From Pseudomonas sp. TTU2014-080ASC (GTDB lineage Bacteria; Pseudomonadota; Gammaproteobacteria; Pseudomonadales; Pseudomonadaceae), in contig NZ_LKKK01000001.1 in assembly GCF_001446935.1 (NCBI RefSeq), forward strand, positions 248,001 to 312,000: a stretch of DNA of 64,000 nucleotides, given 5' to 3'. A model generated the notes under the pieces. It made no database searches, was not told the DNA's origin, and saw nothing but the letters and a program-made list of their open reading frames with translations. Positions 18,412-26,732 of the stretch are shown here, piece after piece. A program made the translations under genes and the position numbers. Position 1 is the stretch's first letter. Each line of letters starts with the position of its first letter.

Positions 18412-19722
18412 ATGACGGCTACTCTGAAATACTCACCTTCGCGGCTTGCACCAGCCGCACCACACTCCCTAGATATATTCGAACTTAAAGAATCCAATGT
18501 TCGCTCTTATTGCCGGGACTTCACCGCCACCTTTCACACTGCCGAAGGATCGACCCTGACCAGCGAACAGGGTCAAGTGTTCATTGATTTCTTCAGCGGT
18601 GCGGGGGCTCTGAACTACGGGCACAACAACCCGGTCTTGAAAGCCGCGCTGCTCGACTATATCGACAACAATGGCATCACCCATGGCTTGGATTTCAAGA
18701 CAACTGCCAAGAAATACTTCTTGACGGCGTTCGATGAACAGATCCTGGCACCACGGAACTTGAAATACAAAGTCCAGTTTCCGGGCCCCACTGGCACAAA
18801 TGCGGTGGAGGCCGCGATCAAACTGGCCCGCAAGTACACCGGCCGCCAGAACATCGTGGCATTCACCAACGCGTTCCACGGTATGTCCCTGGGCAGTCTC
18901 GCTTTGACCAGCAACCCGCGCAAGCGAGCCGGTGCAGGTGTCACCTTGAACAACGTAACGTTCATGCCCTATGACCGGTATTTCGGCGACGATCTGGACA
19001 CCTCGTTGTATTTGGCCAACATGTTGCGCAGCGGCAGCGGCGTCGATAAGCCCGCCGCCATCGTGCTCGAAACAGTGCAGGGCGAGGGCGGTGTAAACAG
19101 CGCTTCTGCCGCGTGGGTGCAGGCGGTGCAGCGTATCGCCCATGAGCATGACACTCTGTTTATCGTCGACGATATCCAGGCCGGCTGCGGCCGCACGGGG
19201 GACTTCTTCAGCTTCGAGGCTCTGGGTGTCACCCCGGATATCGTGACCTTATCCAAATCCATCAGCGGCTATGGCTTGCCACTGTCCCTTGTTTTGCTGG
19301 CTCCCCATCTGGATGTGTGGGAGCCGGGGGAACATAACGGCACGTTTCGTGGCAACAATCTGGCGTTTGTCACCGGCAAGGCGGTTATCGATCACTATTG
19401 GAGCGATGCGAGTTTTACCCGTGTGCTTCGCAGCAAGACCGATTTGCTGGAGCAAGGGTTGCTGACGTTGTCCGAACGCTTTGCCGCAAAGGCACCTAAT
19501 CGCCTGAAAGGGCGTGGGTTCTTCAGAGGCATTGAGTTTCAGGACAAGGATCTGGCGCAAAAGATTGCGGCACAGGCTTACGCGGGCGGGCTGATTCTTG
19601 AAACGTCTGGCATCGACAACCAGGTCTTGAAGTTCCTTCCGGCACTGACCATACCTCCCGCGCAGATCACGCAAGGTTTGCACATACTCGAGCAGGCTTT
19701 TGCCGAGGTGACCGAGCCATGA
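18412..19722 (+). CDS. Class III aminotransferase, EctB/diaminobutyrate-2-oxoglutarate transaminase type
   Basis: 436-residue PLP enzyme. FSGAGALNYGHNNP, KVQFPGPTGTNAVEAAIKLARK, AFTNAFHGMSLGSLALT and VTLSKSISGYGLP (PLP lysine Lys282, Asp253/254 for the pyridine nitrogen) match L-2,4-diaminobutyrate aminotransferases. These interconvert aspartate semialdehyde and 2,4-diaminobutyrate in ectoine and siderophore pathways. Neither EctA-EctC-type ectoine genes nor a siderophore synthetase is nearby. It overlaps the next gene (ATGA at 19719-19722) and heads a five-gene set. Likely role: supplying a diamino acid for N-hydroxylation; other omega-amino acids are possible. Confidence 0.82.
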   Translation: MTATLKYSPSRLAPAAPHSLDIFELKESNVRSYCRDFTATFHTAEGSTLTSEQGQVFIDFFSGAGALNYGHNNPVLKAALLDYIDNNGITHGLDFKTTAKKYFLTAFDEQILAPRNLKYKVQFPGPTGTNAVEAAIKLARKYTGRQNIVAFTNAFHGMSLGSLALTSNPRKRAGAGVTLNNVTFMPYDRYFGDDLDTSLYLANMLRSGSGVDKPAAIVLETVQGEGGVNSASAAWVQAVQRIAHEHDTLFIVDDIQAGCGRTGDFFSFEALGVTPDIVTLSKSISGYGLPLSLVLLAPHLDVWEPGEHNGTFRGNNLAFVTGKAVIDHYWSDASFTRVLRSKTDLLEQGLLTLSERFAAKAPNRLKGRGFFRGIEFQDKDLAQKIAAQAYAGGLILETSGIDNQVLKFLPALTIPPAQITQGLHILEQAFAEVTEP

Positions 19723-20186
19723 GTGATCAAGTCATTACCCGCCATGCGTCACTCGACGATGCCGAAGCCATCGCACCATTGTTGGACAAATACCGCCAGT
19801 TCTATGGTGAAAGCTCCGACCTGGCACGCTCGCTGGAATTCATTAAACAGCGTTTCTTTTTGGGCGAATCCGTCATTGTGGTTGCCGAGTTCAATCATGA
19901 AATCATTGGATTCACGCAGTTATATCCCAGCTTCTCAAGTGTCACACTGGAGCGCCTCTGGATACTCAATGACTTATATGTCGAAACCTCCAAACGCAAG
20001 AAGGGGGCAGGGCTGGCCTTATTGAATGCGGCAAAGGCATTCGCGCAGACAACTAACGCCAAACAATTGTTTATTGAAGGCGCAGACGATAACCCACGAG
20101 CACGAGACCTTTATACTCGATTTGGATTTATCGAGAACACGGCATACCACTATTACCATCTTCCGTTAAAGACATTCCAGGGATAG
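19719..20186 (+). CDS. GNAT-family N-acetyltransferase
   Basis: 155 residues. The acetyl-CoA pyrophosphate loop is in VETSKRKKGAGLALL, and the C-terminal NPRARDLYTRFGF is typical GNAT motif B. It is translationally coupled to the aminotransferase and eleven bases ahead of the N-hydroxylase. By context it would acylate a diamino acid or an N-hydroxylated product. It does not resemble the longer hydroxamate acyltransferases such as IucB. A self-protection role is also possible. Confidence 0.8.
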   Translation: MSDQVITRHASLDDAEAIAPLLDKYRQFYGESSDLARSLEFIKQRFFLGESVIVVAEFNHEIIGFTQLYPSFSSVTLERLWILNDLYVETSKRKKGAGLALLNAAKAFAQTTNAKQLFIEGADDNPRARDLYTRFGFIENTAYHYYHLPLKTFQG

Positions 20187-20196
20187 GAGCTTTACC

Positions 20197-21501
20197 ATGT
20201 CAAACACTGTTTTCGATGTTGTGGGTATTGGTTTTGGCCCCTCCAATCTGGCATTGGCCATTGCGCTCGAAGAGTCGGCATCGGCGCTGACGTATCGTTT
20301 CCTCGACGCCAAGAAAAAGCCGGACTGGCAGGACGAAATGCTGCTCAGCGGATCGGATATCCAGAACAACCCGTTACGGGATCTTGTGACGCCGCGCAAT
20401 CCACGCAGCCGTTATGGTTTCGTCAATTACCTGAAAGAAACCGGTCGTCTGTTCGACTACCTCAATTTGCCGCTGACGTATCCGCTGCGACGGGAATATG
20501 CCGAATACATCAAATGGGTCGCTGGCCATTTTCTCGGCGATGTGGAGACATCCGCGTTCGTGCAACAGGTCGAACCGCTGTTGTTCAAGGGAGAGCAGGT
20601 GTGGAAGGTCACCTATAACGATCAGCGGGTCATGTACGGTCGCACTCTGGTGCTGGGCACCGGGCGTACGGCGAATATCCCGGCGGTATTCGAAGGCCTG
20701 ATCGGCCCCCGTGTGTTCCACCTCAATCACTATCTGGAGAACATCGACAAGCTGCCCTCGAGCGCGCAGCGTATCGGAGTGGTGGGTTCCAGTCAGAGTG
20801 CGGTGGAGATCGTTCTTGATCTTACAGCACGATTCCCGGACAAGAATATTTATTCGCTGCACCGCAGTTTCAGCTTCCGGCTCAAGGACACCAGCCCGTT
20901 CAGTGACAAGGTGTACTTCCCGGAATTCATCGACTACTACTTCGGCCTGACGCCTGAAGCCAAATCGCGGCTGGACAAGCAATTGCGCGGCACCAACTAC
21001 AGTTCCGCCGACGAAGATGTCATCAACGCGCTGTACGTGCGCATCCATGAGGAAAAACTGCAGGGCAAGGAGCGCATCAGGATCCTCAATAACATCGCCA
21101 TCGGACAGGCGCACATTGATGCGTCGGGTCAGGTGCAATTGGCACTCAAGGAGGTCAATCAGCTGACGCACTCGAGCCTGACGCTGGATGCGCTGGTCCT
21201 CGCTACCGGTTTCAAGGACATCGCAGACAAGGAAAACGGCGAGTTGTACCCACCGTTGCTAGCGCCCCATCACCGCCGGTTCCGCACGGATGCCCAAGGA
21301 GCCCTGGTGGTCAATCGCGATTACAGCCTGACAGCTTTGGATGACTTGCCGGCGGTGTTTCTCAACGGGTTGTGTGAAAGCTCCCACGGGCTGGGGGATG
21401 CGGGCTCGTTCAGCCTGATTTCCTTGCGGGTGGAGCACATTCTTTCGGCCCTGGAGAAAAACCTGGAGCAGGTCGAAACCCCAGTGCAAGCATTGGCTTG
21501 A
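20197..21501 (+). CDS. L-lysine/L-ornithine N-monooxygenase family (SidA/IucD/PvdA)
   Basis: 434-residue flavin N-hydroxylase. The FAD motif is GIGFGPSN (10-17), the NADPH motif GVVGSSQSA (194-202), and ALVLATGF forms the conserved ATGY-like block near residue 350. The family hydroxylates the terminal amine of ornithine, lysine or related diamines; substrate choice cannot be read here, and 2,4-diaminobutyrate is suggested by the aminotransferase. RBS AGGAG precedes the ATG. Unlike pvdA or iucD it has no NRPS, IucA/C synthetase or siderophore receptor beside it. Confidence 0.85.
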   Translation: MSNTVFDVVGIGFGPSNLALAIALEESASALTYRFLDAKKKPDWQDEMLLSGSDIQNNPLRDLVTPRNPRSRYGFVNYLKETGRLFDYLNLPLTYPLRREYAEYIKWVAGHFLGDVETSAFVQQVEPLLFKGEQVWKVTYNDQRVMYGRTLVLGTGRTANIPAVFEGLIGPRVFHLNHYLENIDKLPSSAQRIGVVGSSQSAVEIVLDLTARFPDKNIYSLHRSFSFRLKDTSPFSDKVYFPEFIDYYFGLTPEAKSRLDKQLRGTNYSSADEDVINALYVRIHEEKLQGKERIRILNNIAIGQAHIDASGQVQLALKEVNQLTHSSLTLDALVLATGFKDIADKENGELYPPLLAPHHRRFRTDAQGALVVNRDYSLTALDDLPAVFLNGLCESSHGLGDAGSFSLISLRVEHILSALEKNLEQVETPVQALA

Positions 21502-21552
21502 TGCCACCCGGCAGCAGGCCGTCCGGGCTGCTGCTTCTAACAAGGAGGTTTT

Positions 21553-22176
21553 ATGTTCACTGCAGCGTTGATTTATATCCTGGCGGTCATAAGCCCGGGA
21601 CCGAACTTCATCATTGTCAGTCGATTCTCCTCACTGGGCTCGATTTCCACCGGGCTCGGGGCGACGTTGGGCATCTGCACCGTCGGTGTCTTCTTCTCGA
21701 CCATTTCCCTATTGGGGCTGGCGGCATTGCTGCATGAGTATCCGGCCTTTTCCAAGGTCGCTACCTTGTGTGGTTCGACGTACCTGCTCTACATCGCCTA
21801 CAGCATCATCAAAAGCGTGTTGGCAAAAAATACCGGCACCACCGAAAGTACTGCCGTTGGCGTCACGAGCTTCGGCAAGGCTTATCGGGTGGGCATCATC
21901 ACCAACATCAGCAACATGAAGACGATCGCCTTCATGATCAGCATCTACGCCGGTTTTCTCTCGTCGCCGCGCACCGACATCGAAAAGGTCCTGGTGGTCG
22001 CGCTGTGTTCCACCCTCGAAGTCATCTGGTATTCCACAGTGTCGTTGCTCTTCGGCCAGGGCCCGATCAAGGCGCTGTTTCTCAAATACACCCGGCAGAT
22101 CGACATAGGCCTGGCGGTATTTCTGGTGGCGTTCTCTCTCAACAACGCCATTCCAGTCTTGATTGCCAGTCGGTGA
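21553..22176 (+). CDS. LysE-family amino acid exporter
   Basis: 207 residues with about six membrane spans and the LysE motif SPGPNFI near the N-terminus. RBS AAGGAGG precedes the ATG. LysE/RhtB proteins export basic amino acids, homoserine and related compounds, and accompany amino-acid antimetabolite clusters such as amb in P. aeruginosa. Here it probably exports the small amino-acid-like product of the preceding three genes. Confidence 0.85.
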   Translation: MFTAALIYILAVISPGPNFIIVSRFSSLGSISTGLGATLGICTVGVFFSTISLLGLAALLHEYPAFSKVATLCGSTYLLYIAYSIIKSVLAKNTGTTESTAVGVTSFGKAYRVGIITNISNMKTIAFMISIYAGFLSSPRTDIEKVLVVALCSTLEVIWYSTVSLLFGQGPIKALFLKYTRQIDIGLAVFLVAFSLNNAIPVLIASR

Positions 22177-22185
22177 GGGTGCGTC

Positions 22186-22512
22186 ATGGAATGGAACGAT
22201 GTACTCAAGGAAGTGAGCGTGCGCTTCAAATATCGCAGTTGGTTGTTGATCGATGTGCCTCGTGATGACTTGCCACTGAATCGCTTGATACGAAACGTGG
22301 CAAACGATTACCGCCAGGTCTCTCTGGTTCTCGACTGCGGCCTTGAAGACGTTTTTTCTATCGTAGACGCCTTGGGGCCGGGGGTCAGCTATGCGGCCTC
22401 GTTGCAAGCGGTCAGGAGCGAGGTTGAAGCTGTGGTCGCGGGATTACCGCAGGAGGTTACGCATCAGGGGGGGATTACCCATCCTTTTCGGTTGACGTCA
22501 GTCACAATCTGA
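22186..22512 (+). CDS. Unrecognised 108-residue protein at the end of the N-hydroxylase cluster
   Basis: I do not recognise this protein. It starts nine bases after lysE with a GAGGGTG sequence ahead of the ATG (MEWNDVLKEVSVRFKYRSW). It has no signal or membrane segment and mixes hydrophobic beta-like stretches (WLLIDV, VSLVLDC) with charged helices (AVRSEVEAVVAG). The spacing argues that it belongs to the operon. It could be a small accessory or immunity protein, or the remnant of a longer gene, since repeat-rich non-coding DNA follows immediately. Confidence 0.6.
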   Translation: MEWNDVLKEVSVRFKYRSWLLIDVPRDDLPLNRLIRNVANDYRQVSLVLDCGLEDVFSIVDALGPGVSYAASLQAVRSEVEAVVAGLPQEVTHQGGITHPFRLTSVTI

Positions 22513-22639
22513 TTCGAACGCTGCTAGCCGATCAAAAACGCTCAGATCAGTTGCTTTTTCGGCTAGATATTGTGGCAATAGCCAGCCGACAGTACAGACA
22601 TCACTGATTTCGGGACTTCTGTCAGGCGAGAGACAGCTT

Positions 22640-22853
22640 GGTGGATAAACCGCTGTGCGGCCTTATTCACCCTACAGGGTGCATGCGGGGCACGTAAAAG
22701 TAGGGTGGATGACGCTTTTTTCATCCACCAAGCGAAGGTTAGAGCGTCGCAAGTTTCGGGGTTTGAGTTGGGCGCAAGACCGCTGGTGGATAAGCCGCTT
22801 TGCGGCCTTATCCACCCTACCGTCCTGACGTTTTATTCATCCACCAAGGCATG
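22640..22853. repeat. Cluster of GGTGGATAAGCCGC-type palindromic repeats
   Basis: Three palindromic units: 22640-22675 and 22785-22820 (arms GGTGGATAA / TTATCCACC or variants around a GCCGC-TT-GCGGC core) and 22701-22730 (TAGGGTGGATGA / TCATCCACC). A partial copy of the latter arm, TTCATCCACCA, is at 22836-22846. Related units occur at 36655-36773, 47844-47880 and 51223-51440, always between genes. They are probably non-autonomous REP-like elements. Confidence 0.75.
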
Positions 22854-22860
22854 TAATTCC

Positions 22861-23310
22861 TTAAGCCTTCACCACCCGCCGATAGCAATCTTCCGGGCCC
22901 AGCACCTTGCCAGAGGTTGAGCACACGCTGATGGTTTGCACGGGTTCGGCTTGGTCGTTATCGAGGAGTTGCGAATAGCTTTCGCCTTCGGCGAACAGGT
23001 AGCGCTCGCCCCACTGGCGCAGGCTGACCACGATGGGGAACAGGGAGCGGCCCATTTCGGTGAGGACGTATTCTTTGTAGGCGCTGCCGTCTGAGGCGGG
23101 TTGCAGTTCAAAGATGCCCAGCTCCACCAGCTTTTTGAGTTTTGCGCTGAGGATGTTTTTCGCCAGGCCCAGGCGCGATTGGAACTCGCTAAAGCGGCGT
23201 ACGTCATCATAGGCATCGCGGATGATCATCAGCACCCAGCGGTCGCCAATGGCTTCCAACGCACGGGCGACGGGGCATTCGCTTTCCGCGAGGATGGGTT
23301 GTCTGGCCAT
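22861..23310 (-). CDS. HxlR-family transcriptional regulator
   Basis: 149-residue winged-helix regulator of the HxlR type. CPVARALEAIGDRWVLMIIRDA is the family start, then FSEFQSRLGLAKNILSAKLKKLVELGIFE is the recognition helix and wing. The C-terminal 40 residues are less typical. It is divergent from the MFS-EamA pair. A 34-bp perfect dyad between them (23401-23434) is the likely operator, so it probably represses the exporters and itself; the inducer is unknown. Confidence 0.88.
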   Translation of the reverse strand: MARQPILAESECPVARALEAIGDRWVLMIIRDAYDDVRRFSEFQSRLGLAKNILSAKLKKLVELGIFELQPASDGSAYKEYVLTEMGRSLFPIVVSLRQWGERYLFAEGESYSQLLDNDQAEPVQTISVCSTSGKVLGPEDCYRRVVKA

Positions 23311-23400
23311 GGTTCTCCTGCCTTTGGCTTTGTACGAAAAGCGCCTGTGCGCGACGATTTTCGGACAAGACCTTATCTGTTTGATTCAGTCACAGCATAA

Positions 23401-23434
23401 GTACAGATCAAAACGATATGAGAATTATCTGTAC
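23401..23434. promoter_or_regulatory. Inverted repeat between the HxlR gene and the MFS-EamA operon
   Basis: GTACAGAT (23401-23408) and ATCTGTAC (23427-23434) form a perfect 8-bp dyad with an 18-base spacer. A further TTATCTGT lies near 23370. Its position in the divergent promoter region fits a winged-helix dimer operator. Confidence 0.6.
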
Positions 23435-23500
23435 ATCCATCAGGGCTTCAGCAAACCATAAGTGGTTTCTTTTTGAAACCAAAATAGGAAGGAAGCCTGA

Positions 23501-24730
23501 ATGCCACAGACAGCGGAAGTTGAAATCGCCCCGGATAACCCTGCAAAGCCCGCTTTGTCACTAAGCCGCGCGCAGACCCTGCTCTTCGCCACCACCTGCG
23601 CTCTGGCCGTGGCGAACGTCTACTTCGCTCAGCCGCTGCTGGAGTCCATGGCCCGCGACCTGTCGGTGACGACAGCGGCCATTGGTGTGGTGGTCACCGC
23701 TACCCAGATCGGCTACGCAGCTGGCTTGTTGCTGGTGGTGCCGCTGGGTGACTTGCTCAACCGTAAACGACTGATTCTCACTCAGATTCTTTTGTCCGCT
23801 GGCACGCTGTGTGCGGTTGGCTTGTCCCCGAACCTGCCCGCCCTGCTCACTTCGCTGCTGCTGGTGGGTTTGCTCGCGGTGGTGGTGCAGGTGGTGGTTG
23901 CTTACGCGGCGGCGCTGGCCAGCCCGGATCAACGCGGTCAGGCTGTCGGCACGGTCACCAGCGGTGTGGTGCTGGGCATTCTGTTGGCGCGCTTTATCTC
24001 CGGTGCGGTGGCTGATCTGGCCGGTTGGCGCGGTGTGTATTTTGTATCGGCGGCCTTGATGCTGGCGTTGGCTGTGTTGTTGTACCACAGCACTCCGGCC
24101 ACGGGCGCGGCACCAACTACCGGCGGTTACTGGCCGTTGTTGCGCTCCACCTTTGCGCTGTACAAAACCGAGCGCACCTTGCGGATTCGCGGTGTGTTTG
24201 CGCTGCTGATTTTCGCGGCGTTCAGCGTGCTGTGGACGTCCATGGTGCTGCCGCTGAGCGGGCCGCCGCTGTCTTTGTCGCACACTCAGATCGGTCTGTT
24301 CGGTCTGGCCGGGATTGCCGGAGCGCTTGCCGCCGCCAAAGCTGGGCAACTGGCTGACCGTGGCCTGGGCAATCACACTACCGGGTTTGCCTTGGCGCTG
24401 CTGACGCTGTCCTGGCTGCCCACGGCTTATGTTGAGCACTCCCTTATTGCCATGGTCGTGGGGGTAATTCTGCTGGATTTCGCCGTGCAAGCCGTGCACG
24501 TCACCAACCAGAGCCTGATCTTCGCCGCACGGCCGGATGCCCACAGCCGCTTGGTTGGTGCATATATGGTCTTCTATTCCATTGGCAGCGGCCTTGGCGC
24601 AATTGCGGCCACTTATGCCTATGCCCAGGGCGGTTGGAACAGCGTCTGCCTGTTAGGTGCAGGCATCAGCGCAGTTGCCTTTGTGTACTGGTTTTATCTC
24701 AACCTGACTGACCGCGAGGCACGCCCATGA
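23501..24730 (+). CDS. MFS transporter
   Basis: 409 residues with about 12 membrane spans. The motif between TM2 and TM3 is LGDLLNRKRL, and TM1 is CALAVANVYFAQPLLE, typical of DHA1-like drug/metabolite exporters. RBS GGAAGGA precedes the ATG. It overlaps the EamA gene by ATGA, so the two exporters are made together under the divergent HxlR regulator. Substrate unknown. Confidence 0.88.
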   Translation: MPQTAEVEIAPDNPAKPALSLSRAQTLLFATTCALAVANVYFAQPLLESMARDLSVTTAAIGVVVTATQIGYAAGLLLVVPLGDLLNRKRLILTQILLSAGTLCAVGLSPNLPALLTSLLLVGLLAVVVQVVVAYAAALASPDQRGQAVGTVTSGVVLGILLARFISGAVADLAGWRGVYFVSAALMLALAVLLYHSTPATGAAPTTGGYWPLLRSTFALYKTERTLRIRGVFALLIFAAFSVLWTSMVLPLSGPPLSLSHTQIGLFGLAGIAGALAAAKAGQLADRGLGNHTTGFALALLTLSWLPTAYVEHSLIAMVVGVILLDFAVQAVHVTNQSLIFAARPDAHSRLVGAYMVFYSIGSGLGAIAATYAYAQGGWNSVCLLGAGISAVAFVYWFYLNLTDREARP

Positions 24731-25626
24731 AACATGTACATCTTTTACTGGCCGTGCTGATAACGGCCATTTGGGGCTTCAACTTCTCGGTGATCAAACT
24801 CGGCCTGACCACAGTTGACCCGTTTATTCTGGCCGGGATTCGCTTCACCCTCTGCGCCCTGCCTGCGGTGTTTTTTATCCGCAAACCAGACGTGCCGTGG
24901 CGCTATTTGATTGGCTACGGGCTGGTGTTTGGCGTCGGGTTATGGGGCATCGTCAATCTCGGTATCAAGGTCGGCTTATCCGCAGGCATCGCCTCGCTGG
25001 TTCTGCAATTCAGCGCCTTTTTCACCATATTGCTGGGTGGCTGGGTGTTCAGGGAGTCGCTCAACCGCTTTCAACTGCTGGGCATACTGGTCGCCTTTGC
25101 CGGGCTGCTGTGCATCATCGGCATCAGTGACGGTTCGGTGTCTCTGCCCGGCATTCTGCTGGTCTTGCTGGGCGCTGCCTCGTGGAGCGTCGCCAATGTA
25201 ATCAGCAAAAAAGCCAATACCCGCGAGGTGTTTGGCTTTCTGGTCTGGTCCGGTCTGTTCGCCCCTATTCCCCTGTTTGCACTGGATTACGCCCTGCACG
25301 GCAGCGCCGGTTACAGCGCGCTGGCCAACCAGATCGACACAACCGCTGTGCTGTCGATCCTGTTTCAGGTCTACCCCAATACGCTGTTCGCCTACTGGAT
25401 CTGGAATTCGCTGCTGAAGACCTACCCAGTGTACACCGTTGCGCCGCTGTCGTTACTAGTGCCGGTATTCGGCATGCTCGGCTCGGTGCTGATATTCGCT
25501 GAGGCTGTGCCGCTGACAAAAGCACTGGCGGTTCTGTTGATTCTGTTGGGGCTGACTGTCGGGCTGTATGGGCAGCGGATGGTGAATGCGCTGGCCGCTG
25601 GGTTTAGGCGCCCGACCAGTAAATAG
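24727..25626 (+). CDS. EamA-family (DMT superfamily) transporter
   Basis: 299 residues with ten predicted membrane segments in two EamA repeats (LLAVLITAIWGFNFSVIKLG in the first and LLVLLGAASWSVANVISKKA opening the second). It starts inside the MFS stop codon, so it is co-translated. Members export amino acids or metabolites; the substrate is not evident. A transposase scrap follows. Confidence 0.86.
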   Translation: MKHVHLLLAVLITAIWGFNFSVIKLGLTTVDPFILAGIRFTLCALPAVFFIRKPDVPWRYLIGYGLVFGVGLWGIVNLGIKVGLSAGIASLVLQFSAFFTILLGGWVFRESLNRFQLLGILVAFAGLLCIIGISDGSVSLPGILLVLLGAASWSVANVISKKANTREVFGFLVWSGLFAPIPLFALDYALHGSAGYSALANQIDTTAVLSILFQVYPNTLFAYWIWNSLLKTYPVYTVAPLSLLVPVFGMLGSVLIFAEAVPLTKALAVLLILLGLTVGLYGQRMVNALAAGFRRPTSK

Positions 25627-25664
25627 CTGTCTAGTCCTGAAATAGGTTTACACCTGCATTAACC

Positions 25665-25913
25665 CTTTGAGCAGAACCGCTTGAGTGTCACTCAGGAGGA
25701 AGGCTCAGAGCCTCCATCGAATCAGTGCTTGAGCATCTGAAAAAACGAATCAATGAAACACTCAAAGCGATCCAACAACACTTTGACGACAACGACGATC
25801 TTCGCGGCCAGCGTGATCTGCTGACCAACATCAATGGCATTGCGGACACGACTGCAGCACTGATCCTGGCTGAGCTGGGTGATATCCAGCGTTTTGAAGC
25901 AGCCGTACAGTAA
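25665..25913 (+). pseudogene. IS110/IS1111-family transposase fragment
   Basis: About 80 residues of the middle of an IS110-type transposase (LRASIESVLEHLKKRI, then DLRGQRDLLTNINGIADTTAALILAELGDI, the start of the C-terminal domain). A frameshift lies near 25695, the stop is premature, and both ends of the gene are missing. Only a scar of the element remains, at the junction between the HxlR/exporter locus and the next operon. Confidence 0.8.
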
Positions 25914-25958
25914 CGGCATTTGCAGGTCTCAATCCCAGAGTATTGGAGTCGGGCACGC

Positions 25959-26732
25959 TCACCGCCCTGCCCCGTGGCTCCAGCGGGCGTAGAGGCCGCG
26001 GGCGGTGGCGTCGAGGAGGAAGCCGAGGACGCCGATCAGCAGCACCATGGCCATCAGTTCGGAGTACGCCAGGCGGTCGCGGGTGTCGAGGATGTAGTAG
26101 CCGAGGCCGGCGCTGACTCCTAGCATTTCGCACGGTACCAGCACAATCCAGAGAATGCCGATGGCCAGGCGCACGCCGGTGAGGACGTGGCCGAGGACGC
26201 CGGGGATTACGACGCGGGTCAGGGTTTCCCAACGGGAGGCGCTGAGGCTGCGGGCCAGTTGCAGCCAGCGGGCATCGAGTTGTTTGACTCCGGCAGCGGT
26301 GTTGAGCAGGATCGGCCACACGGCTGCGAAGGCCAGCAGGAAGTAGATCGGCTGGTCGCCCACGCCCATCAGCATCACCGCGATCGGCATCCATGACAGC
26401 GGCGAGATCATCCGTAAGAACTGGAACGCCGGAGTGGTCGCCCACTCCAGATTGCGCCAGCTGCCCACCAGCAAACCCAGCGGCACGCCGATCAGCAACG
26501 CCAGCGCCAGACCAATACCGATACGTTGCAGGCTGACCAGCACATGCTCCGCCAGCTCTGGCCGTTGCAGCAGTTCAAACAGGCTCAGCAGTGTGGCTTG
26601 GGGCGTAAACAAGGCCGACAAGCCATCACCGGCAAACAGCGCCATCAGCAGCCACCACAGCGCGAACAGGCTGATCAGCCCCAGAATGCCCAGGCCCCAG
26701 GGCCTGAGCTGGGTGCGCAGCAGATCAATCAA
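25959..26732 (-). CDS. SsuC/TauC-like ABC transporter permease
   Basis: 257 residues, about six membrane spans. The coupling loop is LARSLSASRWETLTRVVIPGVLGHVLTGVRLA, typical of nitrate/sulfonate/taurine permeases. The start overlaps the stop of the binding-protein gene (26729-26732). It is last in a minus-strand set: AhpD-like, flavoprotein, ATPase, binding protein, permease. It probably imports an organosulfur compound. Confidence 0.87.
   Translation of the reverse strand: MIDLLRTQLRPWGLGILGLISLFALWWLLMALFAGDGLSALFTPQATLLSLFELLQRPELAEHVLVSLQRIGIGLALALLIGVPLGLLVGSWRNLEWATTPAFQFLRMISPLSWMPIAVMLMGVGDQPIYFLLAFAAVWPILLNTAAGVKQLDARWLQLARSLSASRWETLTRVVIPGVLGHVLTGVRLAIGILWIVLVPCEMLGVSAGLGYYILDTRDRLAYSELMAMVLLIGVLGFLLDATARGLYARWSHGAGR

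Noticed and set aside
18412..21501. Calling the aminotransferase cluster an ectoine or siderophore locus.
   Set aside because: No ectoine synthase, NRPS or IucA/C-type synthetase is present in or near it.
23561..24544. A 327-codon minus-strand frame opposite the MFS gene.
   Set aside because: Gln/His/Arg-rich antisense shadow of a clear 12-span transporter.
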